64,000 nucleotides of DNA from Pyrenochaeta sp. MPI-SDFR-AT-0127 (GCA_020747015.1 JAGTJM010000050.1:62001-126000), one strand, 5' to 3'; shown: positions 22,176 to 33,864, counted from the first letter of the stretch. Notes: generated by a model not told the origin, from the sequence alone. Made by a program: numbers and translations.

Positions 22176-23379
22176 GATTCAAATGCTCGGAGATCAAAGT
22201 TCAAAAGAATGGACAGCAAACACAGTTTGCTTGGACGAAAAGTAATTGACGACGAAACGAATGGTTGAAAGAATGACAAGACGAGGCTTGGGAACGAAAA
22301 GATCGTGCGGCTTCGAATCAATACTTGTATGCCGCAGGCTTGGCCAGTGTTTGGTGCACACGCCATGGCGTTATTAACGGAACATTCTTTCCAGAAGGAA
22401 CCTTGTAGGTACCTGGGTACCACATCTACGGTCATCACCGATGCCGGTTGTGGCTGTTCTGCTCTAGCCCCAGCGGTGAAGGTACAGAGTCAGGTACCGC
22501 CAACTAAAGCGAATGGTCTGGACTGCTGGAGGTACAAGCCACGGACATTCGGCAGTGCATGACTAGACATGAATTTTCTCTGGAATAGAACTGTTTTCAA
22601 ACAGCATAGGCTCGGGATTCTTACGTGCAAATGGCATAGCGTGGGACTTCCCGCTCTCGTCGTTTCACGTCAACATGACAGGGCTGACACTAGCTCCACA
22701 AGACCTTACCTACGCCAGGTTAGTCAGAAACATGTCCCGGGAGCTTATCTTACACAAGATTAGAGGAACGCGTTTCCACAGCAGTTTTACGCTTGGCTTT
22801 CATGAAGCGTATATGCATGCTCCTAATCGTGCAATGCCTTGGAGGTAGGTCCAGTATTCGCAATGTCATGGCGGCTGATTGGAGGCTGTGTATGCAAAGA
22901 GACCCGAATAGGGAGGGCATTCTTCAAAGTGAATACTTAATATAAAGCAGCTTACTCTTCTGCTTTGCGATGCTGGGGGAAATTGACTTGTGCAAAGACT
23001 GACGGGGGCAGATCACGAAGCTTGCTCAAATCACCCTTCCATCGCACCCTAGGGGTAAGACATTATTTTCGGCAGCTTTCTCATTTGCCTCGTAAATGAT
23101 GGTTCGACCGAGATGTCTACCTGGTGGAAGAGAGAAGGACATTAGTTGATGGCTGTGAAGAATGGTCCATGGGCGACAAGGCTAGCGTGCTTCCCATTTC
23201 AGGCTAGTTCACATCCACGTGGTTGTGCATACAGCTTTCCCACAACCTCAACTGCAGGCGGTTTCTGTTAAAAAGAGCAAGCCCAGGAGGCCCAGGGCTT
23301 CTCTTCAGCCGATGAGTCTGTTCGCAGTCCTCAACACAACCACTTTGAGCACAAGCTAGGCAGGTGATGCCAATATAAG
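22176..23379. other. divergent intergenic, pectin lyase promoter side
   Basis: No gene recognised. The first 0.4 kb is the pectin lyase promoter, CT-rich on the gene strand near the start; the rest separates it from the acidic repeat protein gene. Confidence 0.5.
22407..22536. promoter_or_regulatory. cluster of GGTAC motifs and a CreA-like site
   Basis: Five GGTAC cores, two as GGTACC palindromes, fall within 130 bp located 230-360 nt upstream of the pectin lyase start. A CreA consensus match (SYGGRG, read as CTGGGG on the gene strand) sits in the middle at 22468-22473. The role of GGTAC is unknown; spacing looks non-random by eye only. Confidence 0.3.
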
Positions 23380-24450
23380 ATGCCGGACCAACAATACGCC
23401 GGTGAGCGATATAGTCGGAGCCACAACCGTGGTCACAGATCCTTGTCGAGCTATGATCAACTGTCTCATGGATATGATCAGTCGGCATCCTATTCCTCAG
23501 ACTACATATCTCGGCACAAATCCTCCGATCAGGATTATATTCCCCGGCAAAGGCAGCCTAGACACGACTCATGCATCGCTCCCCGTGACGATGGATTTCG
23601 CTCGGGCAATTCAGACTACATTTCTCGACCACCAGAGGATAGGGGCGATTACATCTCTCATGATCCCCACGAGAAGCCATTCTACTCCGACACAAACTCC
23701 AGCTTCGGGTTGTCCCGCCAAGAATCTTCACTCTTTTCGCCGGCCAGTTCTTTCTCCTCGCCAGTCCACGAGGATAGATCACCGCTGCACTTCACACGCT
23801 CTTACTCATCACCAAACACCAGTACCCAGGAAGACCGCTCGTATGAAAGATCAAACTACCAACTCATCAAGGACGGCGGCTGGGACCACCAACATGACTT
23901 TATGCGAAGCCATGGGCTGAAGCCATGGAAGGATGAGGACTACGAGATTGCGAATGGTATCCTGGACAAATATCGAGAAGTTGATGCTCAGACAGCGTAC
24001 AAGCCAGATAGACGGTATCATGCACGAGTTAGCTCAGTTGATAGTACAGAAGACACGTCCGACTACGAGGCCAAGGTCATTTCCGCCCACGACTCTGACA
24101 TAGCTTCTTATCACGGTAGCTCACCCTCTGATATCGTTTCCCGTGGTGCATCCAGCGTAGGCTCGGATATTTGCTCGATACCATCGAGCCGTCGAGTTAG
24201 CGCGCACAAGCGTGGCCATTCATCTTCCCGTTCAGATATTGCCCCGAACACACCAAGCGGTAGCGACGACGGATTCAGTGACGAAGACGACATTTCCGAC
24301 AGCAGCGACTATATGTCCAAGGATGATGATCGGCGTAGTGTGACTTCGAAACAAGAAGCCAGCGATGATGGGTATGGCGAGGACTACATGGATGATGGGG
24401 AAGGTGGATATATCGAAGATGATGTTTACGACGATGACGACGACTACTAG
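23380..24450 (+). CDS. acidic, disordered protein with DYISR repeats
   Basis: Intronless, 356 aa, no domain recognised. The first ~90 residues contain four spaced copies of a DYI[S/P][R/H] motif (SSDYISRH, DQDYIPRQ, NSDYISRP, RGDYISHD), rich in Ser, Tyr, Arg and His. The middle (about 155-205) has the only ordered-looking stretch, with GGWDHQHDFMRSHGLKPWKD then an acidic helix DYEIANGILDKYREVD. The C-terminal 80 residues are Asp/Glu/Ser-rich and end in a poly-Asp run and Tyr. No signal peptide or membrane helix. The helix-like middle is probably the conserved core; function unknown. Confidence 0.72.
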   Translation: MPDQQYAGERYSRSHNRGHRSLSSYDQLSHGYDQSASYSSDYISRHKSSDQDYIPRQRQPRHDSCIAPRDDGFRSGNSDYISRPPEDRGDYISHDPHEKPFYSDTNSSFGLSRQESSLFSPASSFSSPVHEDRSPLHFTRSYSSPNTSTQEDRSYERSNYQLIKDGGWDHQHDFMRSHGLKPWKDEDYEIANGILDKYREVDAQTAYKPDRRYHARVSSVDSTEDTSDYEAKVISAHDSDIASYHGSSPSDIVSRGASSVGSDICSIPSSRRVSAHKRGHSSSRSDIAPNTPSGSDDGFSDEDDISDSSDYMSKDDDRRSVTSKQEASDDGYGEDYMDDGEGGYIEDDVYDDDDDY

Positions 24451-24715
24451 TCATTCAGCCTGAGGATTGGGGGAGTCAGACGTAGTACGGGGCCTGTGTA
24501 TAGAATGAATAAGCGCACATAGGGCAAGGTTTTCGGGAGAGTTGTCAAATTGGTATAGCATCTTGACAGGCGTCCTGCTCACAGTTTTGTGTTTGCCGTT
24601 TGGAGTTGTCATACCTTTCTAGATATAACTCATGTAGATGGTAGCACTTGGAAAGTATGAATTTGGAATCCAATTGAAAAGCACCAGTCTGTCTTACTAG
24701 ATCAATCGCATCCAC

Positions 24716-26418
24716 CTAGAGAATGTACCGGAACCCCTTGTTGTCAATCTCTGTAACATCGTGCATGCCCGCTTCTACAGCTGCCTTCTCTTCCTCATCC
24801 GTCAAATGTATCCCACTCGCTGACTCTCGATCCCTCTTCTTATTGACGCTCCACATGTAAGCGAACAAAACGAGCACAGCCGTCAACTTGATACTATATC
24901 CTATGAGCATGCTACAGCAATCATGATCAGCAATCAATCATCAAAGACAAAAGAGGGGCTCATGAACACTCACGCAATGTACGCAGACTTGTACCCAGGC
25001 TTCTCGCTATCCTTGAATGTTTGCGGTCCAATTATATTCCCAACACAATATCCCGTGAAGAGCACAGCGCCTGTGAGCTGCTTCTTAGTGTAGCCAGCTA
25101 CATTGCTGCTTACAATCGTTAAGCTCATGCTGAACCCTAGCCCCTGGAAGTAGCACATCCACAGCGCAACAAGTCTGCCCCATTTGTTCGATGCGGGAAG
25201 TCCAACGAGCAGGCCCGCGCCAATGATGCAGATAAGATTAGCAACCGTCATGGTAATGCATCGGCTATTTGGCCAATGCGTGCAGATGAAGCCGCCAGCC
25301 AGCAGAGAGAGAAATTGCACTGCACCGCCGGGGATCTGCAGATACTGGGTGCCGAGGGTGTCGACGCCAAAGGACTTGATGATGATGGAGCTGAAGCTTG
25401 TCAAAGCCGAGTTTGGGATCTGAGCGCCAGTCGCCATGACGAATAGAATCCATGTCTTGGGGTCTTTGGCCGTCTGCCAGGCTTGATAGGTTTTGAAGTG
25501 CTTGTTCTTGACGCCTTGTCTGTTGCCTGCTACGCGCTCCACCGCGATGATGCGTTCGCGATCTGTGAGGAACTTGGCTGTTGTAGGGAGGTCGGGGAGG
25601 AAGAACAGGGTCACGATGCCCATGAGTGTGCTGGCGGATCCAAAGATGAGGAAGACGTACATCCATCGCGGGAGCCCTGTGGTGATATGGCCAACAGCGT
25701 ATCCAATAAGACCACCAAACATGGTAGCTATGCCATTGGTGCAGTAGTAGGTTTCCAGTCGCAGTGGCTGTTCAGCAGAAGTATACCACATACTCATAAT
25801 CAGAACGAAGCCCGGATTGACAGTAGATTCCAAAAGACCCAGTAGAAAGCGATTTGCCGCCGTGCCAGCAAAATTGTGACAAGCCGGAGTGGTCATTAGA
25901 ATAACACCCCAGCCTAGAACTCGCGTCAGTGGACAAGAAAGCCTAGACTCAAGAACGGGGTGCTCACCAAGCGTGCAGCAACCAAGGAACTTTGCCATTG
26001 GGAGGCGTTGGAGACAGTATCCCGCTGGCCATTGTCCAACGAGGTATCCAAAGTAGAAGATACTACCTAGTCCCTCATCAGCATTCTCGTATTTCAACTT
26101 GAACATATCCCCCGACTCACCTAGCCACTGATACCCATTCTTTCCAAGTTTCGTGCCATCAATGAATCCAAACGCACTCGCATAGTTGATCCCGTTCTTA
26201 TCCAGATACTGGAGCAAGTACGTAAAGAAGAGAATCGGGACAATGCGAGTGTCAATTTTCCTTAATGTCTGCTTTGCTTCTGCGGGCTCGAAGCCAATGC
26301 CCTGGTTATTCTTGTACGCCTCATATGTATCGTCGAACTGTGATGAGCCATCCTCCGACACGGGTGGTGAGGGCTGGATGGCCTGGATATCTTTCTCCAA
26401 GGACGATGGCGTAGTCAT
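24716..26418 (-). CDS. MFS anion transporter, Dal5 (allantoate permease) family
   Basis: Plasma-membrane symporter of the anion:cation family, which carries allantoate, nicotinate, pantothenate or similar carboxylates; substrate not predictable. Four exons: 26418-26121, 26066-25968, 25913-24974, 24911-24716; introns of 54, 54 and 62 nt; 510 aa. An ATG at 26442 would add eight residues. Motifs: KIDTRIVPILFFTYLLQYLD at the first helix, SIFYFGYLVGQWPAGYCLQR, NRFLLGLLES and PGFVLIMSMWYT. About twelve hydrophobic segments, with both ends hydrophilic. The first two introns are both 54 nt and free of in-frame stops, so the unspliced frame stays open; the inserted residues would break the conserved YQWLGSIFYFG helix, so I treat them as introns. 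Confidence 0.88.
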
Positions 26419-26442
26419 GGTTGAAGTCGGTAGATTTACCAT

Positions 26443-27481
26443 CAGGGCTGAAGAGTGACGAGACGAAGACGAAGACGAAGACGAACAGACGAGTTCACAG
26501 AAAACAGATCTACTTATGTTTCCAACCCCCCAGCATTCGTACCAGGACAAGGATGTCCACAAACTAACTACCCTCGGAGGCGGGTGCCTCCAACCTTTCA
26601 CTTCGAGCTAGGTTACCCACATCTGCACACTTTCAGCGTTCCTTTGACGTCGAACGTAGATGGGGCCCCGGGATTCCTGCATGGGAATAACGTCGGTGCT
26701 CACGTTTCCGAGCACAAGAAGTCGTACCAAGGGGGCTTGGACGCGGCCTTCTGTCAGCCATAAAGGCTTAGTGACGACACAAGACCACGCCATTATTGGC
26801 GCTGATTGCTGGGTGTGGGGTGGACAGGCGGCAGAAGAGTTGGTAGGGTGCCAGAGCACGACATGGAAGGCTGGGTTGACGTGAGCAGGATGGTTGCTCA
26901 GGAGGGAAGGGATCGGCGTTTGTGTGTAGGCGAGGATGGACTAGGAAGCTTACTTTCTTCACATACGTGGAGGAATAGTGAGTTGAAATGTCCTTTAGAG
27001 AAGTGTCACGTTCAGTTATTTGAGCTCATAAAGCTGGAGACCGGCAACAAGATTGGAACACGACAAGTGTATCAAGAGGCAAAACAGGATGAAGCATAAT
27101 CTTATGTAGTTGATTGGTGATTGCATGTCATTATACAATTACTCTAATGTTTCTTCGCAGCTGCCGTGTCTTTCATATCTAATGCTCGATGTCTATATCC
27201 GAGCGGAGAAGGGTATTTCAAATGCCTTCCTGTATTTTTGTAACTCCTTACTAAAACGACTTTTTTCAAATCTAACGAGGCGTGAACGCTTGAATGCGAT
27301 AAATGGGGATACGCGGAGAGCCGAGATGCAGGGCGGGTGTACATCTGAGGTGGGTTTTGGTGAGCGAGTGGTAGAGTTGATGATGCTTATGAGTCATGAT
27401 GTCGATGGAAGCCTCGCAGCGCTTGCGGGCAACCTATGTATGAGACGATGGAGATGGCGTGCGTGTCGGAAGATGGGAACT
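26443..27481. other. intergenic, no gene recognised
   Basis: Contains the promoter of the Dal5-type transporter at its left end and the 3' flank of the PRELI gene at its right end. Frames on both strands are short and overlapping. Confidence 0.5.
26462..26485. repeat. GACGAA hexanucleotide tract
   Basis: About four tandem copies of a six-base unit (GACGAA and near copies), just upstream of the Dal5-type transporter start. Probably 5' untranslated or promoter sequence. Confidence 0.6.
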
Positions 27482-28198
27482 CTATATCTTTGCCTCCCGG
27501 AGAATCTGGCTGTCCTGTTGTAGTCGCAAAATCTCTCTTTGCTCCTGGAACACCTGTCTCGCCCTCTCGAGAACCATCTCGAAGCCCTCTTTTCCGCACT
27601 TTGCGTTTTGCTGGAATCTCTCCACGGTGAACTGCTCGATGCTGTTCTTGATTTTCTGCCAGCCGCCACACAGCGCGGTAATCTCGGCTCGCTGTGTGAA
27701 CTGTGTCCGCGGGGTGGCCGACGAGGATGAGGCGGCGGGTTGGTATGTGCATGTTTCGCGGACGTTGAGCAGGTCTGCCCAGGTCATGTTCATGGAGCAG
27801 AGTGTGAGTTTCTTGGCGACGGGGTCAACGTAGGAGGTTTCGTAGACCATGGAGGTGTCGACGCCGCCGAGGATGCAGTTGACCCATTTTGGCGTACTTT
27901 GTTGGCAGGTAATGAGGCGTTCTGTTCGCAGCTGTTATTGGATGTTAGCAGATGCCGTGAGATGAGTCCGTGACACGCGTTGTGGTGGGTGGGTGGCTGG
28001 CTGATGGGAGTGTGAAGCGTGCTCGCACGTGAAAGAGTCACTTACAATTCCTGTCGCAGGGTCCACTGTCCGGCTCAGCGTGTCGACGGCGATGACATGC
28101 GGTGTCTTCTCGTTCCAAGGGCCGTATTTCTGCCAATTGCTCGTCGAGACCTCTTCCCACGAGTAATCAAAGTGCACTGTCTGCTGGAAGTACTTCAT
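27482..28198 (-). CDS. PRELI/MSF1 domain phospholipid-transfer protein (Ups group)
   Basis: Two exons: 28198-28046 and 27931-27482, intron 114 nt; 200 aa, close to the size of Ups1/Ups2/PRELI. The protein is almost entirely the PRELI/MSF1 domain: it starts MKYFQQTVHFDYSWEEV, then VIAVDTLSRTVDP.TGILRTER and LITCQQSTPKW, which are typical. It ends with an amphipathic helix rich in Glu/Gln/Arg. With Mdm35, Ups proteins carry phosphatidic acid (Ups1) or phosphatidylserine (Ups2) across the mitochondrial intermembrane space for cardiolipin and PE synthesis. I cannot tell the two apart from sequence alone. No cleavable presequence, as expected for the family. Confidence 0.87.
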
Positions 28199-28478
28199 GG
28201 TGTGATTGTGTGCCGGTTGTCCGGGGTTGGTCCGCGTGTTTGCTCTATTCTTTTATACGCGTCGAGGGTAATGTGGGCTGGCGGTGTGGAGGTGTCTAGC
28301 GAGCCAGGTGTCGATGGCGCGTGTGTGGAGGATGAGGAGAATTGCGGTGAGAGGGAGAAGTGAGCGGAGGATTGTCTTGTAGAAAATGTCGGTAAAGGCA
28401 AAAAGCAAGCGCATAGGCCAGCTGAGGCTCGGTGCGCGATAAACCGCCGATCGGGGAAGTGCGGGAACGTCTCAACGC

Positions 28479-29160
28479 TTATGAATCCCCAGACCAGGCC
28501 TTGCACTCTACAAGAATTGATGCCGCAAATTTTCGTGTGCAGGTGTCGATGGTGTTTGGAAGTGGATGTAGTGTGATGGAAGAAGCGATGCAGACATGAT
28601 ATGCTTCAGAGTCTGCTGGCGACCTCTCTGGCTGCGAGAGGCCCTCAACCCTATCCAGCGACCCGAGAAACCTCCCCTCGAGATCTGCCAATCTTCGCCA
28701 CACGGAGCAAGCCACTGGTTGTGCCCGCTGCGTTTCCGCCAACGAGGTGCGAGGCGTTGACAGATGTGCGACGCAGGTCGTGTGCCCTCGCAGGAACATG
28801 GGGATGCTGTTTCGTCCAGCCTTGCCCCGAATCTGCCCGTATGACGTCGTATACCCGCCCAACGACCATTCCCGTTGGCTCTGCCCAGCAGCCTTGACGC
28901 AGGTGTCAGAGGCTGCTGTGGGGTTGGTCGAGGCTGCACTGGAGAATGCTCTGGATCTCGGTGTTGATCGCAAGCTAACATATCAGGGTTTGGGGCGTCG
29001 TGCGACCCGACTGTGCGCTTATGATGATGCTCGGCGTCAGGTCCGCGGGAGCCATGTGGTCGTCGATCTGCCCTCCTCGGACCTGGACGACCTCTCTCTC
29101 AGAATTGATGAGCACGTTCAAGGCTTGGGACACCGTTTTCACAATGGCCAGCTGGAACAT
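28479..29160 (-). CDS. possible small gene, unknown protein
   Basis: Two exons proposed: 29160-28980 and 28933-28479; 46-nt intron with GTTAGC donor and TGCAG acceptor; 211 aa. Support: the lengths sum to whole codons, the splice sites are in phase, and third codon positions are strongly G/C in both exons (about 70% in the first 50 codons by eye). The protein starts MFQLAIVKTVSQALNVLINS and has no recognised domain, signal peptide or clear membrane helix. Against: no homology, and a frame of similar length exists on the other strand (28747-29205). It lies between the PRELI and MYG1 genes on the same strand as both. Confidence 0.35.
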
Positions 29161-29482
29161 TCTACGGCTGCCATTCCACCACACCAGAGGTTGACATATA
29201 CCTAGTCCGCAGAAAAGGTTCAAATAGTGCACGATATGCTCTAATATGCAAACATGGGAATCGCAATAATTACCTCGAAACACTCGAGATTCAAAGAGAC
29301 CATCGACAGGCGGCCATTTCATACATTTTCAGGATCCTATCTAACCACAGGTTCATGGTTGGTATCATAACTTTTGTATGATGCGCCAAAACGCCAGACT
29401 ATGCATATGCCGGTTGTCATTTCGTAGCCCTTCCCACGAGTACTCAAAGTCACTTCAAAACCCCAGACAATCCTTCACAGTC
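29161..29482. other. intergenic, no gene recognised
   Basis: AT-richer spacer of about 320 bp downstream of MYG1. If the small gene at 28479-29160 is real, its promoter or a further 5' exon would be here; an in-frame AG acceptor occurs just before its proposed ATG. Confidence 0.45.
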
Positions 29483-30595
29483 CTACAGCTCAAGTGCCTT
29501 CTTTGCCATGGCCAACGCGCCATCAAACGACTTGTTGCCTCCAATAAACCCAGCAGCGTGAACGAAGACGCACCCCGGAATCCCAGACACCTGGTCCAGC
29601 TGCTCGTCGCGCACGCCCTTCCATGCGTCTGGCAGGTCCTTGCGGTTCTCAAAGCCGCCATTCTCCTTGCTCACAGCGCGAATGCGCCACTTGCCCTCGG
29701 GCTGGTCTTCCGGGAACAAAACGTACAGGACTTGTGGGGCAACGCCTTGTGGGAGGGGGACCTCTTTCTCGAGGCTGTAGAGGTGGTCGGACCACGGCAT
29801 GCCTTCTGGGAGGACTAGGATGCGGCCCTGTGGGTCGTACTGGAGTCTGGCATCATATGCCTGCTTGACTTGGTGGCGTGCAGGAAGCCACGAATTCGCG
29901 CGATCAGTGAGCTCTAGCAGGAACTGCTCGCCCACGAATTGTGAGGCCTTGGAGAAGCGCATGTCCTCTTCAGCCTGCTTGGCCTCTGGGGTCTTGGTCT
30001 CTTCGGTGCTTGCAGGTCGGGGCCCATAGTTGTAGCGATTGACCACACTGGCGATGCTGAAGCCACGATCCTCAAACTTCTTCTGCAGGCCCGCCTTCTC
30101 AAGGTCCTTGGGCGCAAAGGCATTTACACCGTTGTCATTTGCGTCAAATGCCTCGATAAAGTCCGTGTACAGCTTCTCAAACAGAATATCACGGTCTTGG
30201 CCCTGCAGTCCAGTGACAGTGGTGATGATGTCCTTGCCAAAATGCAGATAGACCAGGCCCGCCGAGGAGAGTTTGGTGCTGTGCCCGGGAAAGACTGTCT
30301 CGAAGCCGCGCTGGTGGTGGTCGTAGCGCTTGTTGGTGTCGTCGTACTCGCCGCCGACATCGACGACGGTATGGCATGTAGACAGGACGGCAGGGTCGCG
30401 GGTGCGCACGAGCTGGGAGTCGAGGTAGGAGGGGAGGAGCCGCAGCATGGCGACAGCGAGAGACTCATCCGCGTGGAAGTGGCCACTGGCCGATCCGTCA
30501 GCCAATTGATATAGAGACAAGTCGAGATCTTACCTGTGTGTCCCAATCAAGGGCGCATCGACCTTGAGCTTTTTGGCGGGGTTCTCGGTGGCCAT
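29483..30595 (-). CDS. myg1: MYG1 family exonuclease
   Basis: DHH-like metal-dependent 3'-5' RNA exonuclease; in mammals MYG1 acts in nucleolus and mitochondria to coordinate RNA processing (family knowledge). Two exons: 30595-30534 and 30485-29483; intron 48 nt with GTAAGA donor and a GGCTGAC branch site; 354 aa, the usual size. Metal-binding motifs: HADE (25-28), DVGG (63-66), DHH (76-78). Further family blocks are AFDANDNGVNAF and NRYNYGPRP, and the C-terminal GIPGCVFVHAAGFIGGNKS. The protein opens with a basic KKLKVD stretch, a possible nuclear signal. Divergent from ice2. Confidence 0.92.
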
Positions 30596-31479
30596 TGTGC
30601 GTCTGAAGTTGACTATAGAGTATGCAGTGGCAGGCTTGGTGGTAGGGCGGCTGAGTTTTGTGGATTGAATAAACAAAGGCCGAAGCTTGAACATTCAGTA
30701 GCTGCGTTATAGTAGCCTCTAACAAAAAAAGTCTTATAGTAGCAGTGCATTGGAGGGGACAGCCCCCCCGCGGGCGAGGCTGGGCTTGGCACATCTTCTC
30801 GCATCCGACCATGCGGGCGGGCGCTACGCAATATTGGGCAATTAATTCGACGACATCTTCACCGCACCACAACGTGATCTCTGCTTGCTTCGTCCGCAGC
30901 AGGTTCCCTGTTCACGGTTGCTGGACCTGGTTTGCTCTGCCAGGCGGCGCTTGCTCATAAAAAGGCCCCCAGCTCCAGCCCGTTGTCTAGTCGCTGCGGC
31001 ACCACTGCTGCACTGTGGAAAGGCTATTATCCCGGCAGCCAGCACGCGACAGCACGCAACCACTGCCAATCGTGCCTGATCTCGCAGATTCAAATCGCCG
31101 CAGCCAGCTGTACCTTGCCTTTGTCACAGCCGGCAGAAACCACACTTGGATCCAATCTGCCTTTCGGCCACCGCGAGTCCCGCCCCCCAATTGCCCTCGC
31201 CGGTGCTGTCGTGGAGCATCGCATCATTTGCACGTGAAGATAGCTCTGGCTGCCAAGAGCCACGATTTGAGAAAGCGAGGCCACGGCCCACCAGCCCAAG
31301 GAAACTTGACTCCGTCCACCGCTGCCTCGACGTCACTCCACACGCCCCGAGTGACCTCCCTGCTTCCTTCGTCGCGCATTCTGCGCGTCCTTCGCGCGCG
31401 ACACCCTCTCCTGTAGCCGCCGTGCACGTCAAAAGTCAAGCTCGTTGCTGGACGAGCTTGGCGAGGACGGCGTTTGCAG
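30596..31479. other. divergent promoter region, MYG1 / ice2
   Basis: This 0.88-kb spacer holds both promoters. It is GC-rich with a C/T-rich leader before ice2, and contains a G/C run around 30760-30775. No gene recognised. Confidence 0.5.
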
Positions 31480-32905
31480 ATGTGGCTCACTAGGGCCCTC
31501 TCCTCGACCACCTTTCTGGGCGCCATAGTGTTTACCATCCCCTTAGCTTTCGACATTGGCGGCCGCACATGTGGACTGGCTTTTTCCCTCTCCCTGAGCG
31601 TCTACTACTTCCTCTACTCCACCCTGCGCTTGGCAACACCCGACAATTCGAGATTCAGATGGGCCCTGTGCAACATCGTAGCATGGGCACAGTGGCTGGC
31701 CATACCGACCCTCTTGATCTGGAGCCTGAACAAGTTTTCCATCGATGCGAGCAATAACTCGGGCTGGGTAGAGCGCACCTTTGGCGGCCGGCGATCAGAC
31801 TTCAAGACGGTGCAAGAATGGATCTTTGGCAGCCAAGGACTGCTCCAGAGTGCCTCGATTGGCGCATGGGATAAGACGCTGAGATACAGCACCCCCGTCT
31901 TCCAGATTGCCGAAGGATTCTGCAGCTTGTTAGTCATCCAGGCCGCTGGACAAATCACACGATGGGTCGTGAACAGAGAGCGAGGCGACAGCTGGATGGT
32001 ATGATCCCTTCACTTTTCAATGCACTGCAGCAGCTAACGAGCCTTCAGATCGGTCTCTTGGTCACCTCGGCGTCCATCATCTCGACTTCTGTCTACTTTC
32101 TATGGCGTATCACCACCTTCCCAGAGATCAGCAACGTAGATGCTATTCTCATCGGCGTAGCCATCACAACAGCCATCTTCCTCGGCGGATGGGGCATCGT
32201 CAGTGCACGAGGCAACCCTGTGGAATCTTCATTATTGGTATGTCTTATGACTGCTCAGTTACTTATTTCATGCTAATCCAATCACAGTTCGCCTATGTGA
32301 CGCTCTGCATCTACCAAATCTTTACCGACTACCAGCCCTCACCAGGCTCCGCTGCCGCATCTGAAGCCTCCGAGCCTGCGCTTCCCCCGCTACCACCCAT
32401 CATCATGGCATCCTACACTACGCTACTTCACGCACTCGGCTCTCTCCCTTCAATCGCCCACACAGGCTTCAATCTGATGGTCGGAGCTGTCATGACTATC
32501 ACGCCCTCTGTCATCATTTCACTCGCCTATCGCGTGTTCGTCATGTACGCTGCGGCACGCATCATCCCTGCCATAAGAGAAAGCGGGGCACGAGCATTAT
32601 CCCAAGAGCCAAGTCTAGACGATGATGATGAGACGTCAAAGATTCTTGGGTTCATGACTTGGTTCAGTCCGAGTATCATCATCGCAGTTTACACAAGTCT
32701 GCTCATGCAGCATTTCGCCAGCGGAAATGGTACAGATGGAAGTGCAGTCACTGGCGAGTGGTGGACAAATCAGGGAGGGGATGCGGGAGGAAACACGTGG
32801 AGATGGATAAATCTTGCCATCACAATGGGGCTGTATGCCATTGAGCTGAGAATATCAAACGCGGACGATGACGGCCGGTTAACGAGCCATTGGAAAACAG
32901 ACTGA
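31480..32905 (+). CDS. ice2: Ice2 family ER membrane protein
   Basis: Multi-pass ER protein of the ICE2 family. In yeast, Ice2 keeps cortical ER shape and ER inheritance and helps channel neutral lipid to membrane phospholipid. Three exons: 31480-31998, 32049-32237, 32288-32905; both introns 50 nt and phase 0; 441 aa. The N-terminus (TIPLAFDIGGRTCGLAFSLS) matches the family's first helices, and about eight to ten hydrophobic segments follow. The loop after the third exon starts is Pro/Ala/Ser-rich. A Glu/Asp-rich loop (SLDDDDETSK) near residue 350 is probably cytosolic. The first ATG in frame is at 31480. Confidence 0.86.
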
Positions 32906-33864
32906 ACCAAGACGTTCGAGCCGAGAACGGGAATTCCTCAAGGTATCGGAATATGGTCAGACAACCACCTTGACAGGGTGTCGAAACCAAAAAGACCTGC
33001 CTAATCATGGCAATGTAAAGCAAGACGGGAAGAGCAGCTCTGTCGCAACATGAGCGTGCAGTGCCCGCACAGAGCGAGAGATAGAGAGAGAGCGCGAAAT
33101 AGCGAGATATTGTAAATCGTCCAATTGTTTTTGCTTTCCACCCCTTTTTATTTTGTTCTAGCAAGGCACGAGCACGCATTTTTCAGATACCCCAAAATTT
33201 GAATCGTGGGAATTGTTATATATATTTGTTTTTGGATCCAACCACGGTGGGGGTGGGTAGGCCAGTGGCAGATTAGTGGGGATAAGATGATTGAACAGGG
33301 TGGATGGATGGACGGATGGAGGGATGGATGGACGGGGGGGAGGGGGTTAAGGGACATTGGGGAGTTTTTGATGATGATGATGCATAGATAAGTAGGACAG
33401 TGAAGAAATATCAGTAAAAAGAGATTCCTTCAATTACTCTGGGGCTCGGTTTGTTTTTCCCTGTTGAACATGATCTCCACATTTACGCACTTTTGTGTCT
33501 TGTTCGTAGATTGAGGAGGGCAAGGTAGGAATATACTTTTACTTTTGCACGGAAGAAAATATTGTTTTTCAATCCTAAGTGTGATCCTGGTGTCAAGAAT
33601 CCGCTATATTGTGTTGGTTCAATGTGAGAAGATTCTGCTTGACAAGTATGGGTCCTAGAATCATTCATCTTTGGTTTTAGATTGATGAAGCATTTGTCTG
33701 GACAACATGAAAGGAAGGAGGAAGGGTGTAAGAGAAGTGTAGGGAAGTGTAGTATTCGACGACTAGTCGATTCACACAGACTGCTCGTTCCAGTACTTTC
33801 TCACGCGTGAGATGAGTGAACCGTCATAAACGTACTATGCCGTCCATGTTTCCGCAATGTGGCA
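32906..33864. other. intergenic with simple repeats
   Basis: 3' flank of ice2. It holds a GA-rich stretch (33070-33110), the GGAT/GGAC tract at 33301-33334 followed by a G run, and AT-rich sequence. No gene recognised. Confidence 0.5.
33301..33334. repeat. imperfect GGAT tetranucleotide repeat
   Basis: About eight tandem units of TGGA/CGGA/GGGA, ending in a run of seven G. A simple-sequence tract with point changes, hence older than the 20-bp minisatellite. Confidence 0.75.

Noticed and set aside
28747..29205. 152-codon plus-strand frame
   Set aside because: Lacks an ATG start and is opposite the in-phase two-exon candidate, which has better third-position bias.
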